A stretch of 64,000 nucleotides of DNA. Origin: Aplysia californica (Eukaryota > Mollusca > Gastropoda > Aplysiida > Aplysiidae). Each line of letters opens with the position of its first letter. The first letter of the stretch is position 1. Both the position numbers and the translations under genes were made by a program. The notes beneath the pieces are model-generated. The model had not been told where the DNA came from, made no database searches, and worked only from the letters and a program-made list of their open reading frames with translations. The stretch spans positions 22,109-86,108 of the forward strand of contig NW_004797468.1 in the NCBI RefSeq assembly GCF_000002075.1, in the 5' to 3' direction. Shown here one piece after another: positions 1-12,225 of the stretch.

Positions 1-102
1 AAAGGTGCCCTCAACTGGCCGCCATGTTTTAGTTTCAATTCCTCACAGCGAATCGGCGATCGCGAAGAGGGAGTTCCGCTTCTATAAGTGTAGAATTCTG
101 TG
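1..102. repeat. hAT-type MITE, right end only (second copy at 10493)
   Basis: These 102 bases are essentially identical to 10745-10846, the right part of the hAT-like MITE at 10493-10846, ending in the same AAGTGTAGAATTCTGTG. The left part lies before the window. Near identity between copies about 10.7 kb apart suggests recent movement or duplication. Confidence 0.8.
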
Positions 103-912
103 AGGTTATGTTAAAATTCCTGGGTCAAGCGTTTCCACCGAAAATCGGAAGTTTAGATTCAGTTTTGAAACGTGATTTCGTAGTTTATGCGACTTTGTTT
201 TATCGCGATGCCAAAATTATAGTCCAGACACCACTCTTACTCCTAGTACTTTTACACAACAATATGTATCATTATTTTGCCCACTACAGAAATGTAAGAC
301 TCCGTTTTATAATACTGATACGATTGGACTCTAATTGCCAAACCACTGTTATTGAGAAATCAATATTTCTGAGTGCTAAATAGATCTAGGGCTAGTCTAG
401 ATGGAGATCTAAATCGTCAAAATATTTTGTTCTCCCCAAAATCACTACTTTTTGGTGAAATTACACTAAAGTGCCACCCAAGACATGTATAGGTTTATTC
501 CAAATGCAATTCTGAATAATTCCATATGTATACGATTTGTGTTTGTGATCCTTTTTCCAGATTATTTTTGAAAAATTTTTTTTTTCAATATTGTATGTTA
601 TATGATCGAAAAGTACAAATATTATGGAATGTATGATAAATAACTGCAAATTTTTCAATATTTTCCAGTTCTATATATTCATTTATTATGGTTATTTTGA
701 TGTATCATTTGACTAGGTGCAACATTTTTTTTTAGTTTCACCAAAGATTATTAATTTTTTATTTTCAAATTTTATCCGCATCGAACCAAAATTGTGTTGC
801 ATAATCGCCTCTTGCGGTGCAGGGACCAAAGTTGAAAAATACACTAATAAACATTACAGATGTATTCTACAAACCATACTGAAAATTTTGGTATTATATA
901 ATAACATGTTGA
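103..912. other. Unassigned AT-rich stretch
   Basis: No exon, RNA gene or clear repeat recognised. Short open frames here have no family resemblance that I can name. Confidence 0.5.
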
Positions 913-1587
913 TAGTGGAATCCTGTTATAACAAGAGGGAGGGGACTGGTACGAAACGTCCGTTATAGCAGGATTCTCGTTGTAATTGTAAGGGAGCCAG
1001 TAATAAATTCAAAGGATAATAAAGTAGCTAGAAAGGCTACTCTATGAGTTTGGCGTGCTATTTCTTTTTGTTATCTCCTCTGATGATGGTTTTGTTCAAC
1101 ATGACCTTTAGGTCTGACTTATTATAATCAAAAATTGAATCAGGTTTCTTTCTCTAGCTCTAGCGATGTTGACAGCTCGGAGCCGGTGATCAGATCATGA
1201 GAGGCATGATAGACCTAGATAACCTATACTAGGCTGGCCTATCACTATCAGGCAATGCGTTCTGCTTCACAAGGGCTTGTCTGCGCATGCAACACCCTCC
1301 CCACTCATTCGCTCTGGCCTTCATTGTGGGCACACACGGGTTCTCCCATTCTTTGTTTCGCTTGATCACAACAAGTTTCTCAACTGGCGAGGTTTTAAAC
1401 CTTGCCAGTTGAGAAACTATACGAAGTGCACAGCAGAAGGAATATTCCGCTATAACCGACTCGCGCGTTTATCTGATTGCGCTATGGCAGTATTTTATTT
1501 ACAAAGATAAAGAAAGGAAAAAAAACGGTAATGTTTTTATAACAGACTTCTCGTTATTTCAGGACTCGTTATGAGTGGATTCCACTG
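913..1587. mobile_element. Pogo/Tigger-like MITE (GTTATAACGAG type), copy 1
   Basis: Ends read GTGGAATCCTGTTATAACAA on the left and, inverted, CAGTGGAATCCACTCATAAC on the right, flanked by TA on the right. The left terminus has lost the first bases. The interior is homologous to the better preserved copy at 19965-20772. Starts with CAGTGGAA, TA target and subterminal GTTATAAC repeats are typical of pogo/Tigger derivatives. No transposase is present. The copy contains a 42-bp palindrome at 1376-1417 that its sister lacks. Confidence 0.75.
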
Positions 1588-3453
1588 TATTAACTGTATT
1601 TATTTGAATTTGTGGCCCCAAAGACCTTTTAACTGCGCACTAGTCATCATCTCATTTCGCCCTCCCGAAAAAAATTCGTTCACAAGCTGAAAATAATACA
1701 TAGCGAATGAATTAACAGGGATCGGATATAACAAGACTTTTTCTCTACTCCCATCATCCCTGTTATATCAGGTTTCCACTGTAGTTTGTTTTCTTCATTT
1801 TGATTGATCTTGCTTTAGACGGCTACCTTTCTCCTCAACAATGGGTGGCCATCTTAGTTCTTACACAGGTGTGACTGTCTTTTATAGATCAATAAGGTAT
1901 GATGATATCATGTCTAAACAACTGAGTTCAGATCCCTTCACTTTCAGTCTTACTTCTCTTCTCAAAACGTTGGATATTTTTAAAAGTTAGGATTAGAGAA
2001 AGACGAGTACAGACAAAAAACCCCCAAAAATTGATGGCAGTCCAGTATGTACAGTTTATTTCAGAATCAGCCTTCATAGTGGCAGCATCGGTAATAATAA
2101 ATAACACGGCTGTGTCCGGACAAACAGAAGATTTATCATTTCAAGAGCTCACATTAGATTCTGCTGAACAGAAGACACATGATCTTTCAAAACATCCTGT
2201 AAAAGTTCTTGAAATCATGTCTGATGTTGACATCCCCCCAAGAAAAAAAAAGATTGCTGTTAATATTGTAAAACACTTCCCTCAACTATGGATTTCCAAG
2301 GATTCCTCAGTGCGCCACACCAGTCAGAGCAAATACTGTGGAACTTGGATTTAACGAAAGGAGACATATTCCAATTTTAAAAAAAAAAGTAAATTAAAAT
2401 CAACAAAATAACTAGGATTTAAAAAACACTTATATATCATGAGTGAACTCGGGTTCAACCAAGTTGGCTGCCAGGCAAACAGCTTCCACTGATGCGGCTT
2501 CATGCAGTTTTCTACCACAATGAACCTCGTCTACTCTGATCGCATGTGCATCATTACTTTACTTTCTTAGGTGAGACTCGTCTATTGTGTACATCAGTAC
2601 ATCTTATACAATCAATCAGAAGCCTTCTATAACACCAACATGAGCGTTGTTGATACGTGCATTAGACATGATGTGTCTTAGTGTGTGTCTAGGCAGCCAG
2701 CACACATGCGGGTTTGTATAGGAGAGGAAAGAAATGGGGTTTGGGGTAGGCACATGTGTTTCTGGCTTGGAAGGTTGGCAGTCATATCCACCTATTCCCC
2801 ACGGATACTGGACAATGAAATGCTAGCTGCTAGCTGGTCTGTGGAAACAAACCTTGCCGTATTCAAGGCCCTACATTGTAAGGCAAATTGTTGCTCAGAT
2901 TGCTATTCATAAGTTTTAACGAACACCCGGATTCAATTAAATTGAAGGCCAGGCCAACAGCGAGATAAATGCCATTACATTTTTTCTATTATTATTTTCA
3001 TGTCCTCAAGTGAAAAGAAATGAGTTGCATTTGTCAATAACACCCTTTTTTGGGTGCGTTAAATTTTGCTTCCTGTCACAACTGTCAGCAACTTTCTCTT
3101 CTTTACAGGTTCACTACAAAAATGGAGCAGGAAGCAAAATGATAATTAAATGGCCTACGACACAATATGTCATTCAAAGACTGACCACATGACATTTCAC
3201 CACAGCACTGTGTTTTTTTTCAAGCACAACAAAAATCCTTACCGCAGCATCAAACCCTGATCTTTTGCACATCAGTTAAGAGTTAAGTCCATAACAATAC
3301 AGTCACAGTAAATAGCATAAATTATTTCATGATGAATTTCCACAAAGCAGCGAAAGTCTTCAACCTGGTCTGTACCATTTTAATGTCTAAATAGAGCAGA
3401 GCACCACAAACAAGAAACAGGCTACTACCTTTAGTGTTTATTCAGAAGAATTA
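1588..3453. other. Unassigned stretch with one 107-codon open frame
   Basis: Mostly featureless. An open frame at 2031-2354 (+), 107 codons, has a fairly coding-like composition (PVKVLEIMSDVDIPPRKKK) but no family I recognise and no obvious splice partners. The segment 1735-1783 resembles one end of another CAGTGGAA-type MITE (inverted CAGTGGAAACCTGATATAAC), but I found no partner end. Confidence 0.4.
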
Positions 3454-4373
3454 TACAGGGTGAGCCAAAAAGTTCCCATACAGAGGGACAAACTAAAGAA
3501 CCAGTTCAACTCACTTGAGTCTGGGGTATTTTCAGAAATACATGCCCTGGAGCGGGTATTTCACGAGGTTTTTTCAAAGTTCACAAGAATTTAACCACTT
3601 ATTTAGTCCACATATGGCCTATATACCGTGACGGCCCCCAGGTAATCTTATTTAGGCCATAGCTCAAACTACCCTTTTCACACGACATATTTCGCAACGT
3701 TGCACATTTCTCATAATTTTGTAAAGTGTTGTCTCAAGTGCATAACTTACAAATCATAATATAATGAAAATAGTAAGAGCGCACAATACAAAAATTTTTT
3801 GCTCAAATCCCAGTGGTTTGAATTGAGGGCCAGATTTTTTCCTTAGCAGCAAAAGCTAGGCTACCATTTTGGCACACTTTGGTCAAGTGAAAAAGTCAAA
3901 TCCTCCTAATGGACTTCCGGGTCAAATTTGGTGCATATAAAAAAAGGGTGTACACAACGTGCTGAAGACTCGAGGGCATGGCACTCTCTAGTAGGCCTAG
4001 TAGTACAAGTAGTAGGCAGTTTAGTGAACGTGCACTTGGCTAGGTGAATCGGCCTCAATACGGCCCATAGATTTTTGTGATCGTCCGTGAAGCCTCGCAT
4101 TTTGATGGGTCTAAAGAACTCACAGTTTTGTGAATTGCGCTGCCACATCTGATAGGTCTACATCTTTTTTAAAAGGAAAAGAAAGATCTTCAAAATGGCA
4201 GTCTACGCGTGAAAATCGATTTGGTAGACCTGGAAATATTTGCTTCCAAAAACAAGGCAATTTTTACAACACGATGAAATATAAACTACTGGCTGATACT
4301 TTAAGAAGTATTATTCATTTCAGCATCTTTTGACACCTGGGTTGTATAGGTTCAAGTTATCACAACGCTAATA

Positions 4374-5383
4374 CAGAAGTCTCCGCCAAAGATCCCACCG
4401 CTTATGGTCCCGGTTCTCCTGAGATCCCGCTGTTTTGGAAAAACATAATTTTTATTACATCCCGCACTGCAGGAGCTACATTTGGCTAAGATCCCGCTTT
4501 TCAGGTTATAATTTAGTTATTTTTTTCTTTATTTAAGAAAAAAAAGAAAAGAATAAGAAACCTGGGCTCGCTCAGCTGATCAACCCAGTAGCAAAGATGT
4601 GCGATTATTGTTTGGTCTGTCGTGTCACGGATCATCCACTCTCATGAATGCGATCACACCTTTGTTGCTAATTTTGATAAGCGGTTACAACGTTTGCCCC
4701 AGACAGGATCGCACCAAGGAGTGAACTCATTGATGCCTTGCTCTCCCCGATCACCTGAGCGGTCCGCCTGATCTTAATCACACACTAGGTGGGGAGGGAC
4801 TATAAGCAATCATCAGACCCTAGATCAGATGCATTCCATCAAATTATGATCTCGTGGACGCTTACATTTTCCCGACCATCGCTCTCGTCTCTCAGTTTTG
4901 CACTTTAACTTCCTAGACAGACTGGCGCCCATACTCGTGGACTGTCTGATTGCCTCTGTATAATGAGGTCATCTGTTGGCAGTGAACCTGCCTTTCATTT
5001 ATTTGGTCGGTTTTATCCCAGCACAACGATTTATGATGCATCATGACATGGGCGGGGAACTCCATTAGAGATGGAAGGCAATACATTTTTGGTGTGGGGC
5101 ATTACTTGAAGCCAACTAGTTCCCATCTGACACAGTACTTTTAAAAAAGTCCCCCCCCCCCCAAAAAAAAAAAAAAGGAAAAACTGACTTCTGAAAAGAA
5201 CTTTTAGTGCCCAGGAATCACGTCAGTTCATTTTAATAAGGAGAGGTCATTTTACAGATTTTGGGCTTGACCATGAGTTACTGTGGATTCTTCCTCCCTG
5301 GTCATTCGGCTAAGATCCTGATTCGCCTAAGATCCCGCACTTTCGTTGCTCCCGAGCACCAGGATCTTAGGCAAAGACTACTG
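4374..5383. mobile_element. Pogo-like MITE (AAGATCCC type), copy 1
   Basis: Ends CAGAAGTCTCCGCCAAAGAT and, inverted, CAGTAGTCTTTGCCTAAGAT, each flanked by TA (4372-4373, 5384-5385). Multiple subterminal copies of (CT)AAGATCCCGC lie near both ends, as expected for transposase-binding sites. The interior holds a C-run followed by an A-run near 5151-5175. No coding capacity. It is inserted in the mariner-like element 3456-8034. Confidence 0.8.
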
Positions 5384-6009
5384 TACTAATAAAAGGGCTT
5401 TCCGTGCAAATGCATATGGTACAAAGGCCAAACTGCCGAATCTACCGGTCAGTGACAAACGTGTTGCTTCGGCGATCCATTTATTCAATACTATTAGAAA
5501 TCTAATGCATGCGGCTATGGAAATTGTGATGTACTGACTGACAAAAGAATTAAGCTTTTATTTTTTACATATATTTGGCTTTTGAATAGTGCAGATGATA
5601 ATTAAATCTAGATTCCCTGTCCAGAATCAGTAGTAGTAGGCTAGAGAAGCAGCCAGAGAGCTTAAATCTGCTTGATCTAACTTATTAGGCTGTGCCTTTT
5701 GGCTTTGGAATTGAAATAAAACTTGAATAGCACAGTTTTAGTTAATTTTAGATTCATCATCTAACTATATTTTCCAGAGTTCATAAATAACAATTTCTTC
5801 ATAACAATCACTTTTACTTTTATCAAATCCAACTTTTTTTCTGATCTGTTTTGTGCAAATTTTTAAAATTACTAGTAGAGAACACAGTTGCCTCTGCTCA
5901 GTCTTCAGTTTCAGTACATAATAATTTTGTTATTATTTTCTAGATATTTTAACTTTTTGTTGTTTTTAACATTACCGGTATCAAATTAAGCCATTTTCTT
6001 TTATAAGAA

Positions 6010-7493
6010 CAGAGATGCCAACCACAGAAAACCGAAATGAGTATTGGGAAATATGAAAATGTGTATTTTCAGGGGAAAATGTGTATTCCCCACGACCGAC
6101 CAACTACTAATAGTAAAATGTTCAGGGTGTCCAGAAATATTTCCTGAAAAAAATTACAAGCTCAGCAGCTCGAAAAAGGGAGCACACACGCGTACAATAT
6201 ACATGTATCCAGTCAACAACATGCAAGTGTTAAATGTCGTACCGGGGTCTGGTTTGACTTCAGTATTTCAGTCTATTATATTATATACTGGTAACATTTT
6301 CCTCTCATTATTATATAAAAAATAAATCCTGCTTTGAGAGTTGGGAAGGGCCTTGAACAAGAATTTCGACTATTAAGAACCAGTCCGGGTGTCATGATTC
6401 ATAATGTGAACTGACAGACTCAAATTATTGCTCAAACTCAGAGAAAAGCAATAACTTGAATGGCTCAAGTAGACCCATGCACTGTGAGAGTTGTAACAAC
6501 TGTGGCAGGGCAAGACGCAGTGACACTGAAAATCTGCCAGTCTTGAACAGAAAGCTACAACATACACTGTAGGTATAATTTACTTTCACCCATCCAATGA
6601 AACTCGAACACTTTATTTCAATAACTCAGACTTGCAAAGTATGAAGGGTCCCGATTCCGCATACGGCCTGCACCAACACGCGCTTTGCAGAAAGCTCTAA
6701 TCAAAATTCTGAAATGTGCTTCCAAGTTTTTGCCCTCTGGTGTTGCCTTAACCCCCCCCCCCCCAAAAAAAAACCCCTAAAAAAATCAATAATCTCCTCC
6801 CCTCTTCCGTAGTCCTATACTTCGCAACGCCGTTACTCCCACCAAAGACGGTCTTTACTCACACGATGCCGCATTTATTTATGATGCGAATGCGCGCAGG
6901 TTCAGTGACCGGTCATGATAGCGAGCCAGACAATCTAAAAATCGGATGACACTAGTATTTTCTTTTCTCTTTTTTTTTTCCACAAGTGACAGCACAGAGA
7001 CGAGTCCGAGCATTGATTAAATTTTATTTGCACGGCGACATTGCGTTTATACTGCACAACCTGCAAGTCACAAATGTTGCGTTATCAGACAACTGCTGGC
7101 AAACTTCTCGGTGGTAACGAAAGCGAAAGTAGATCTTGATTTTCCAGATCGAGCCTCACATACGCTTCCGCCTGCCGCCATAGCTGCCTATTCGCGTGAA
7201 AGAGAAACGTACTCTCCGGATGGGGAAATGCTGAACGAATAATATCACAATCGCGACCGGCAAAAATGAACTTACTGACCTTATCGGACTTGGTTTTCAA
7301 ATATTCCAGTTCTGCGATACTGAGACTATTTTGACAAAAGATGGGACTTGAGATAATTAGGTTTACTCGCCCAAGCTGAATCTCGTATTTTTCGCATTCC
7401 AGAATGCATATTTTTTCATGAAAAGTCGTATTCGCGTATTTTCGGCAAAAAATCGTACTAAAATACGTAAAATCATACTGGTTGGCATCTCTG
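6010..7493. mobile_element. CAG...CTG element with 6-bp TSD (family 1)
   Basis: Perfect 15-bp terminal inverted repeats CAGAGATGCCAACCA, flanked by TAAGAA on both sides (6004-6009 and 7494-7499). The interior from about 6880 to 7320 is homologous to 39050-39430 in the element at 37801-40148, including GCCTGCCGCCATAGC. No transposase recognised, so it is probably non-autonomous. The superfamily is not certain: 6-bp duplications are known for IS3EU and Dada-like groups, but the assignment is inference. Confidence 0.8.
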
Positions 7494-8328
7494 TAAGAAT
7501 AGCATTAGCAGGGGTCTGTTAAGACAGCAAGTCTCTGGCTCATATTTTTTGTTTTAAATTGTGTTAATCAATAATGAAAATTTCTAATTGATAATAATTG
7601 ACAATGAAAACAGTACAGTTGTCATGAATTTTGAAATGGAAGAAAAATGTGGGAAAAAATAATGAGGCAGACTATAATTGGTAAAAAAAATTGCAAGTGC
7701 AAGTGAAGATCATAAGATGATTTTGTTATTTTGTGGTCATCTTTACGCATTTTATCAAATGTTCCAGTGGGCCTACTACAATGTCTCTGAAGAACATTTT
7801 GCTTGACTTTATTAACTTTTTTATGCACTTGAAAACATAAAATATAGTTTCACACAAATATATATGTCTCAATCATGTACAATCTCCATTTCAAAACATT
7901 AACCATTTTCTTCAATAAACCCCTTACACTAAAAAAAGACTCTACACCCAGTAATTGGGTTATCAGAAATATAGTTAGAAAGATCATACAGGAATTCCTG
8001 TTTTCGTGGGAACTTTTGGCTCACCTTGCATCTGTATAAAATGAAATTTCAGTAATTCCACAGAAAAATCTAATGACCTCTGACCCCTTGGCACCATTTC
8101 TGTGAAGCATGCAGCATCATATCGCTAAATTTTAAAAAAGAACTGAATTATATTAATGCGCTTACCAATAAATGCTAAAATGGCAGTCACAATCTTTTAC
8201 AACATAATAACAATGAATTGCACCTTCAAGACAAAAATGATTTCTTATTCAAGAAGGAGGAAAAGCTGTGAACACCCTGAAAACTAACATGAGGACAGTT
8301 TTGTATATATTTAAAAGCCAGTTTGTCA

Positions 8329-8478
8329 TCAATGGGACTCCAGCTCCTTCTCCACCAGCTGCTTGTACTCATCGATTCCACCGTCAAGAGAGGTCACCAC
8401 GCCTTTACTCACCACCCACAGCTCCTTGCAGATTTTACGAATCAGTCTTTCGTCGTGGGAGACTAGGATCACACCACC
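8329..8478 (-). CDS. ABCF3: ABCF3 terminal exon: ABC2 H-loop and stop
   Basis: Last coding exon, acceptor GGTGTGACAG|GG, 49 codons and TGA at 8331-8329. It opens GGVILVSHDERLIRKICKEL (H-loop LVSHDE), then WVVSKG and a C-terminal tail ending KELESH. The 3'UTR must lie below 8329. No AATAAA is obvious on this strand in the first 290 bp, so the transcript may end inside the mariner-like element at 3456-8034. Its last codons and some 3'UTR (8316-8350) recur at 8665-8699. Confidence 0.95.
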   Translation of the reverse strand, partial: GGVILVSHDERLIRKICKELWVVSKGVVTSLDGGIDEYKQLVEKELESH

Positions 8479-8559
8479 CTGTCACACCAACAGAAAAAAT
8501 TTAGAATTTGAGTAAAGAGTCTATTGACACAATTATAATATTCATAGTGCAGGGGAAAA

Positions 8560-8949
8560 GTAAGTTTAGTTTAGTTTTAGTAGAGTTTTTATGGCGCTCG
8601 CAATGCATAAGGTCATATGAGCCCCACGGGGTGGATGTCAACAGAGAAGTCCATACAGGAAATCAGCCAGTTTGTCATCAATGGGACTCCAGCTCCTTCC
8701 GAGGGTGTGGTTACTCTGCTCACCTCTCTAACTTCAACAGCACAAAGTCTGCTCCGACTATCAAGGCACCCCGGAAATAGCGGGTCATAAGAGTGTGACA
8801 AACATACAATAGAAGTAGAGGAAAAATGACGATATTAAGGATTAGGAAAGAAAAAGCAGTAGTTCCCTGTTGCAGTTCAGGCACAGTTATGAGCATGGCA
8901 TTGATGAATCAGCCTATTTACAATTCTATTGTGCATAAGAACATGTTAA
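8560..8949 (-). repeat. SINE-like repeat P with LINE-derived tail, copy 1
   Basis: On the minus strand it ends in the tail GCGCTCATATGACC...GAGCGCC shared with the window's main LINE, then a short TAAAACTAAAC-type terminus. The body matches copies at 9140 and 33815. Unusually, 8665-8699 inside it is a 35-bp perfect copy of 8316-8350, the end of the ABCF3 last exon, replacing two bases of the consensus. The 5' part stops at TTAA (8946-8949), where the sequence changes to CCCTATCCGTACG, perhaps a piggyBac-like terminus. Confidence 0.65.
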
Positions 8950-9139
8950 CCCTATCCGTACGTCGTGTCTTACTATTGTATCCATACGACGTGGTGAACT
9001 CTGTGCCACCACTTTCCAAAGAGGAAATTTACTCGTTAATCCGATCCGTACGCTTTGCATAGCAGTCTGTCAAAATGATTTTTTTTAGTAATTTGACTAT
9101 CGTGGAGCTCCCATCTCAAAGTCATGTAAACTGGCTTTT

Positions 9140-9530
9140 TTGTTTTGTTTTAATAGAGGTTTTACGGCGCTTGCAACCGCATAAGGTCATAAGAGCACCA
9201 AGGGGTGAATGTCAACAGAAAAGTCCTTACAGGGAATCAGACTTACTCTGCTCACCTCTCTAGTTTCAACAGCACATTGTCTGCTTCGAATATCAAGGCA
9301 TCCTGGAAATAGCGGGTCACAAGAGTGTGACAAACATACAAAAGAAGTAGAGGAAAATAACGATAGTAAGGAATAGGAAAGAAAAAGTTGTAGTTCCCCG
9401 TATTCCCTATGTTATTCCGGCACAGTGTGAGCATGACATTGATAAATCAGCCCATTTACAATTCTACTGTGCACAAGAAAAAAATGTTAATATCCCCCCT
9501 TTGGGAATGGCGTAAAAACACTTCAGTCAG
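9140..9530 (-). repeat. SINE-like repeat P with LINE-derived tail, copy 2
   Basis: Same family as 8560-8949 and 33815-34400, with the shared tail at its low-coordinate end and a body lacking the exon fragment. It gives the undisturbed sequence GGAATCAGACTTACTCTGCT at the point where copy 1 carries the ABCF3 insert. Confidence 0.7.
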
Positions 9531-9797
9531 TAGCACTGCCTTCTATCTAGATTCTATTGTGCATTCGCTAGTAGCAGCTATTGTATAGGAGTACAGGCGA
9601 GACGAGATTTGACTTTCAGTAAAAATGGATACATTTTTGAAAGGAAAGAACGCCTTGAAAACAAAAGCCGCTGAACGTCAGCTTCAGTTTACCAAACGCA
9701 CACATGTGTTTGGCGGAAAACTGTTCTGTTAGTGCGTACGTAATGTGGTACTTGACCACATCCGTAAATCGACGACAGTGGACGGGCATTTCTGTGT

Positions 9798-10037
9798 TTA
9801 CGCCATCTTTACCCGCGGCTTTTCCTTCTGGGGTGTTTCTAATCTAATTGCGAGCTCTACCTCTAACTTTAGAATGTTGGGACCATTGTTGGTGCTTGGT
9901 TGTGGTAAGGGTGGTCTTTTATCTTCAAATAATTCTCCTACATATTCTACCCATCTTCCTAGGACTTCTTTTTTCTCAAACAACATAATTGTCTTTTTTA
10001 CCTTCAACGCCTCCTGACAATCAATGACATTGTTCAA
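9798..10037 (-). mobile_element. RTE-like LINE scrap (endonuclease-RT linker)
   Basis: An 80-codon open stretch with EVLGRWVEYVGELFEDKRPP, then LPQPSTNNGPNILKLEVELA. The pattern RWxEYxxELF...D.RP....GP.IL..EVE.A is the region just before the reverse transcriptase core in RTE/Proto2-type LINEs often annotated as craniofacial development protein 2-like. Only this linker survives; neither endonuclease nor RT follows. Confidence 0.65.
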
Positions 10038-10492
10038 ACTGCCAGCTCACCTGATTTTGAAATTATCAGTATAGTGTCTCATTTCCTTGAGTCACACTGT
10101 TGCTAGTATTTTAAGTTGTGGGCTTGTGTTTCTAAACAAAAATAAAGACTATGCTGCTAATTGCTGGGTTTTAAAATTTTATTTACTGGGTCTGTAGTGC
10201 TACTTCTCAGCGTATGATTAATTGGTACTTATACATTTAAAGCAGTATGGAAAATAAAGTTTAGACATAGTCGCAATCCTTGCAGAATATTGACATTTTC
10301 CATGCAGAAAACGACAGTCAGAATGATTCAAGAATGGTACATCAAAAATGAAAAGACACAGCAAGGATGTACACTTAAAATAAATTAAGAATAAAAGAGA
10401 TATGTCACGATAAAAATATTTTCCTACAGTTGTACCAAAAGTGAAATAAGCGCCCGTTAACTGTCAATCATAGACTTTAAGACTATGTATCC

Positions 10493-10846
10493 CACAGAAT
10501 TCTACACTTCTAGATCCCATCCCATTATTTAAAAAAAACAACAAACCAACAATACAAATACAAAAACATTGTAACATTGCCAATTATGACATATTGTTGG
10601 CAATAAAAATGTATTAGATCTAGACTATTTCACTATATTTCCTCTTCGAAGAAAGTTTTAAAATACTGATGTAAGGTGTCTTCCAAGCCCTACCACTAGC
10701 ATCAGCGTGCATAGCAACGCGAAGCCTCGCTGTGCGGCGCAGCCAAAGGTGCCCTCAACTGGCCGCCATGTTTTAGTTTCAATTCCTCACAGCGAATCGG
10801 CGATCGCGAAGAGGGAGTTCCGCTTCTATAAGTGTAGAATTCTGTG
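10493..10846. mobile_element. hAT-type MITE, complete (354 bp)
   Basis: Perfect 17-bp terminal inverted repeats CACAGAATTCTACACTT, flanked by an 8-bp duplication ATGTATCC (10485-10492 and 10847-10854). An 8-bp duplication points to hAT. No coding capacity. A second right end lies at 1-102. Confidence 0.88.
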
Positions 10847-11312
10847 ATGTATCCTTATGCGTGACGCAACGTTACGTTGCGCGCGACAGCAGTCCCGAGG
10901 TGTGTTCGTCGCGCACAAATTTTCAGTCGCGTGCGATAGAAGTGACAAAAGTGTCTCCTTATGTGTGACTGGTAAATCCTGTGTGCGACGGGCAGTTCAC
11001 AACAGAGAGACAGTGGCAAGTTATTTTTGGCACATAGCCTCGAGCCTTGCCTTCACCAACACACACAAACACACTCCCCACACACGGCGTGTCGACCGTG
11101 GGCACGTCTTGGCTAGGTATTTAGACCTAAACCTGCCACACCCCCCAGTCTGTCTCCCGCTACGAGACTCTTGATCGCTACATGAACCGATCAGACGCGA
11201 CAGTCGCGAGTGACGTTACGTCGCGTGTAAGGAGACATTTTCTTTACAATCTTACTTGATTGATTTTAGAGCGAGAAGGACCAGACGTGACGTTACGTCG
11301 CACATAAGGAGA
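10847..11312. mobile_element. MITE with TGTCTCCTTATG ends and repeated subterminal motif
   Basis: The left end TGTATCCTTATGCGTGACGC and the right end, inverted, TGTCTCCTTATGTGCGACGT are near mirror images. The motif recurs internally near 10950 (TGTCTCCTTATGTGTGAC) and 11205-11240 (inverted). The first bases coincide with the hAT MITE target duplication, so that MITE inserted exactly at this element's left terminus, and the true left end lies at about 10486. Its own target duplication is not clear. Confidence 0.6.
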
Positions 11313-12225
11313 CAACCTCAAAAAAAAAAATCACTTGTCAGTAGCTTTAGCAACAATTTACCGACTTGGTCGAGTCAGTATTAATATTAATATAGATCTA
11401 TTCTTTGAAGCCATCTTGCCCTTTCTCAGCTACACTACCAAACCTACAGTGATAGATTACCCAAACTGCTATCGATAGGGTTCAATTTGAGTCGAAGTTA
11501 GCAAAGGCAACACTCCGTTTTGATGTTACCTTCCAGTCTGTTTTGACAAAGGTCACAGTCGTGCGGGTTGCGCCGCCTACGCGACAGGAGAGAGAAGCAC
11601 CTCGTTCTGCTGTCAGAGTCCGGGCTTAAAACAAATACACTTTTCCCCTCCATTTCCCACCTTCACCCTAGCTAGGCTATAATTTCTATAATAAGCATTT
11701 GACACAGTGCCGCACTTTGAAATTAGAACAGTGTCCTGAGAACTGAGTAAGGCAAAGAAGAGAAGAACCTTTGAGTACTATTGGAAATTGTTGTGTGCTA
11801 AATCTGTTCAATGTGTATGTGGGTGTGTGTTTAGTGCAGTGTACAGTACCTGGTTCTACACTTGATCTGCATGGAACAGCGTCATTGGTAAGGTATCAAT
11901 TGACAGTGACAGAACACAGGTTTCATATACAATTTTTATATGGTGAGTGCAGGTCGAGACTTTGAATGTGTGAGTAAAAATGGAGCCTAAATCTTTGGGT
12001 AACATAGGCCTACAGGGGGCAGGGCTAAGAGGCGGTTGCTTCTTACTTTCTTTTTGTTCTCTAGTATACCGTAGTAGCATTTTTTGTTCCGTGTCGATAA
12101 AGTCAGTTTGTATCCATATTTCAGAGGCTTCAATCAATGTCTTGAAACTTTATAATTTACATTTAAAAGTTTGTTATGGTGTGGATTTTTTTCTACTAAA
12201 TCCTTTTCATTAATTCATACATTCC

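Larger units (their letters stand above)
3456..8034. mobile_element. Mariner-like TIR element hosting two later insertions
   Basis: Left end CAGGGTGAGCCAAAAAGTTC; right end inverted CAGATGCAAGGTGAGCCAAA. They share GGTGAGCCAAAA(A)GTTCCCA, and TA flanks both ends (3454-3455, 8035-8036), the mariner/Tc1 target. The span is 4.58 kb, but 1010 bp (4374-5383) and 1484 bp (6010-7493) are separate elements with their own target duplications, leaving about 2.1 kb. No recognisable transposase remains. Its lower end is 295 bp below the ABCF3 stop codon. Confidence 0.65.

Noticed and set aside
8946-9065. TTAACCCTATCCGTACG looks like a piggyBac terminus inserted in repeat P
   Set aside because: No matching right end or TTAA-flanked exit was found, so an element cannot be delimited.
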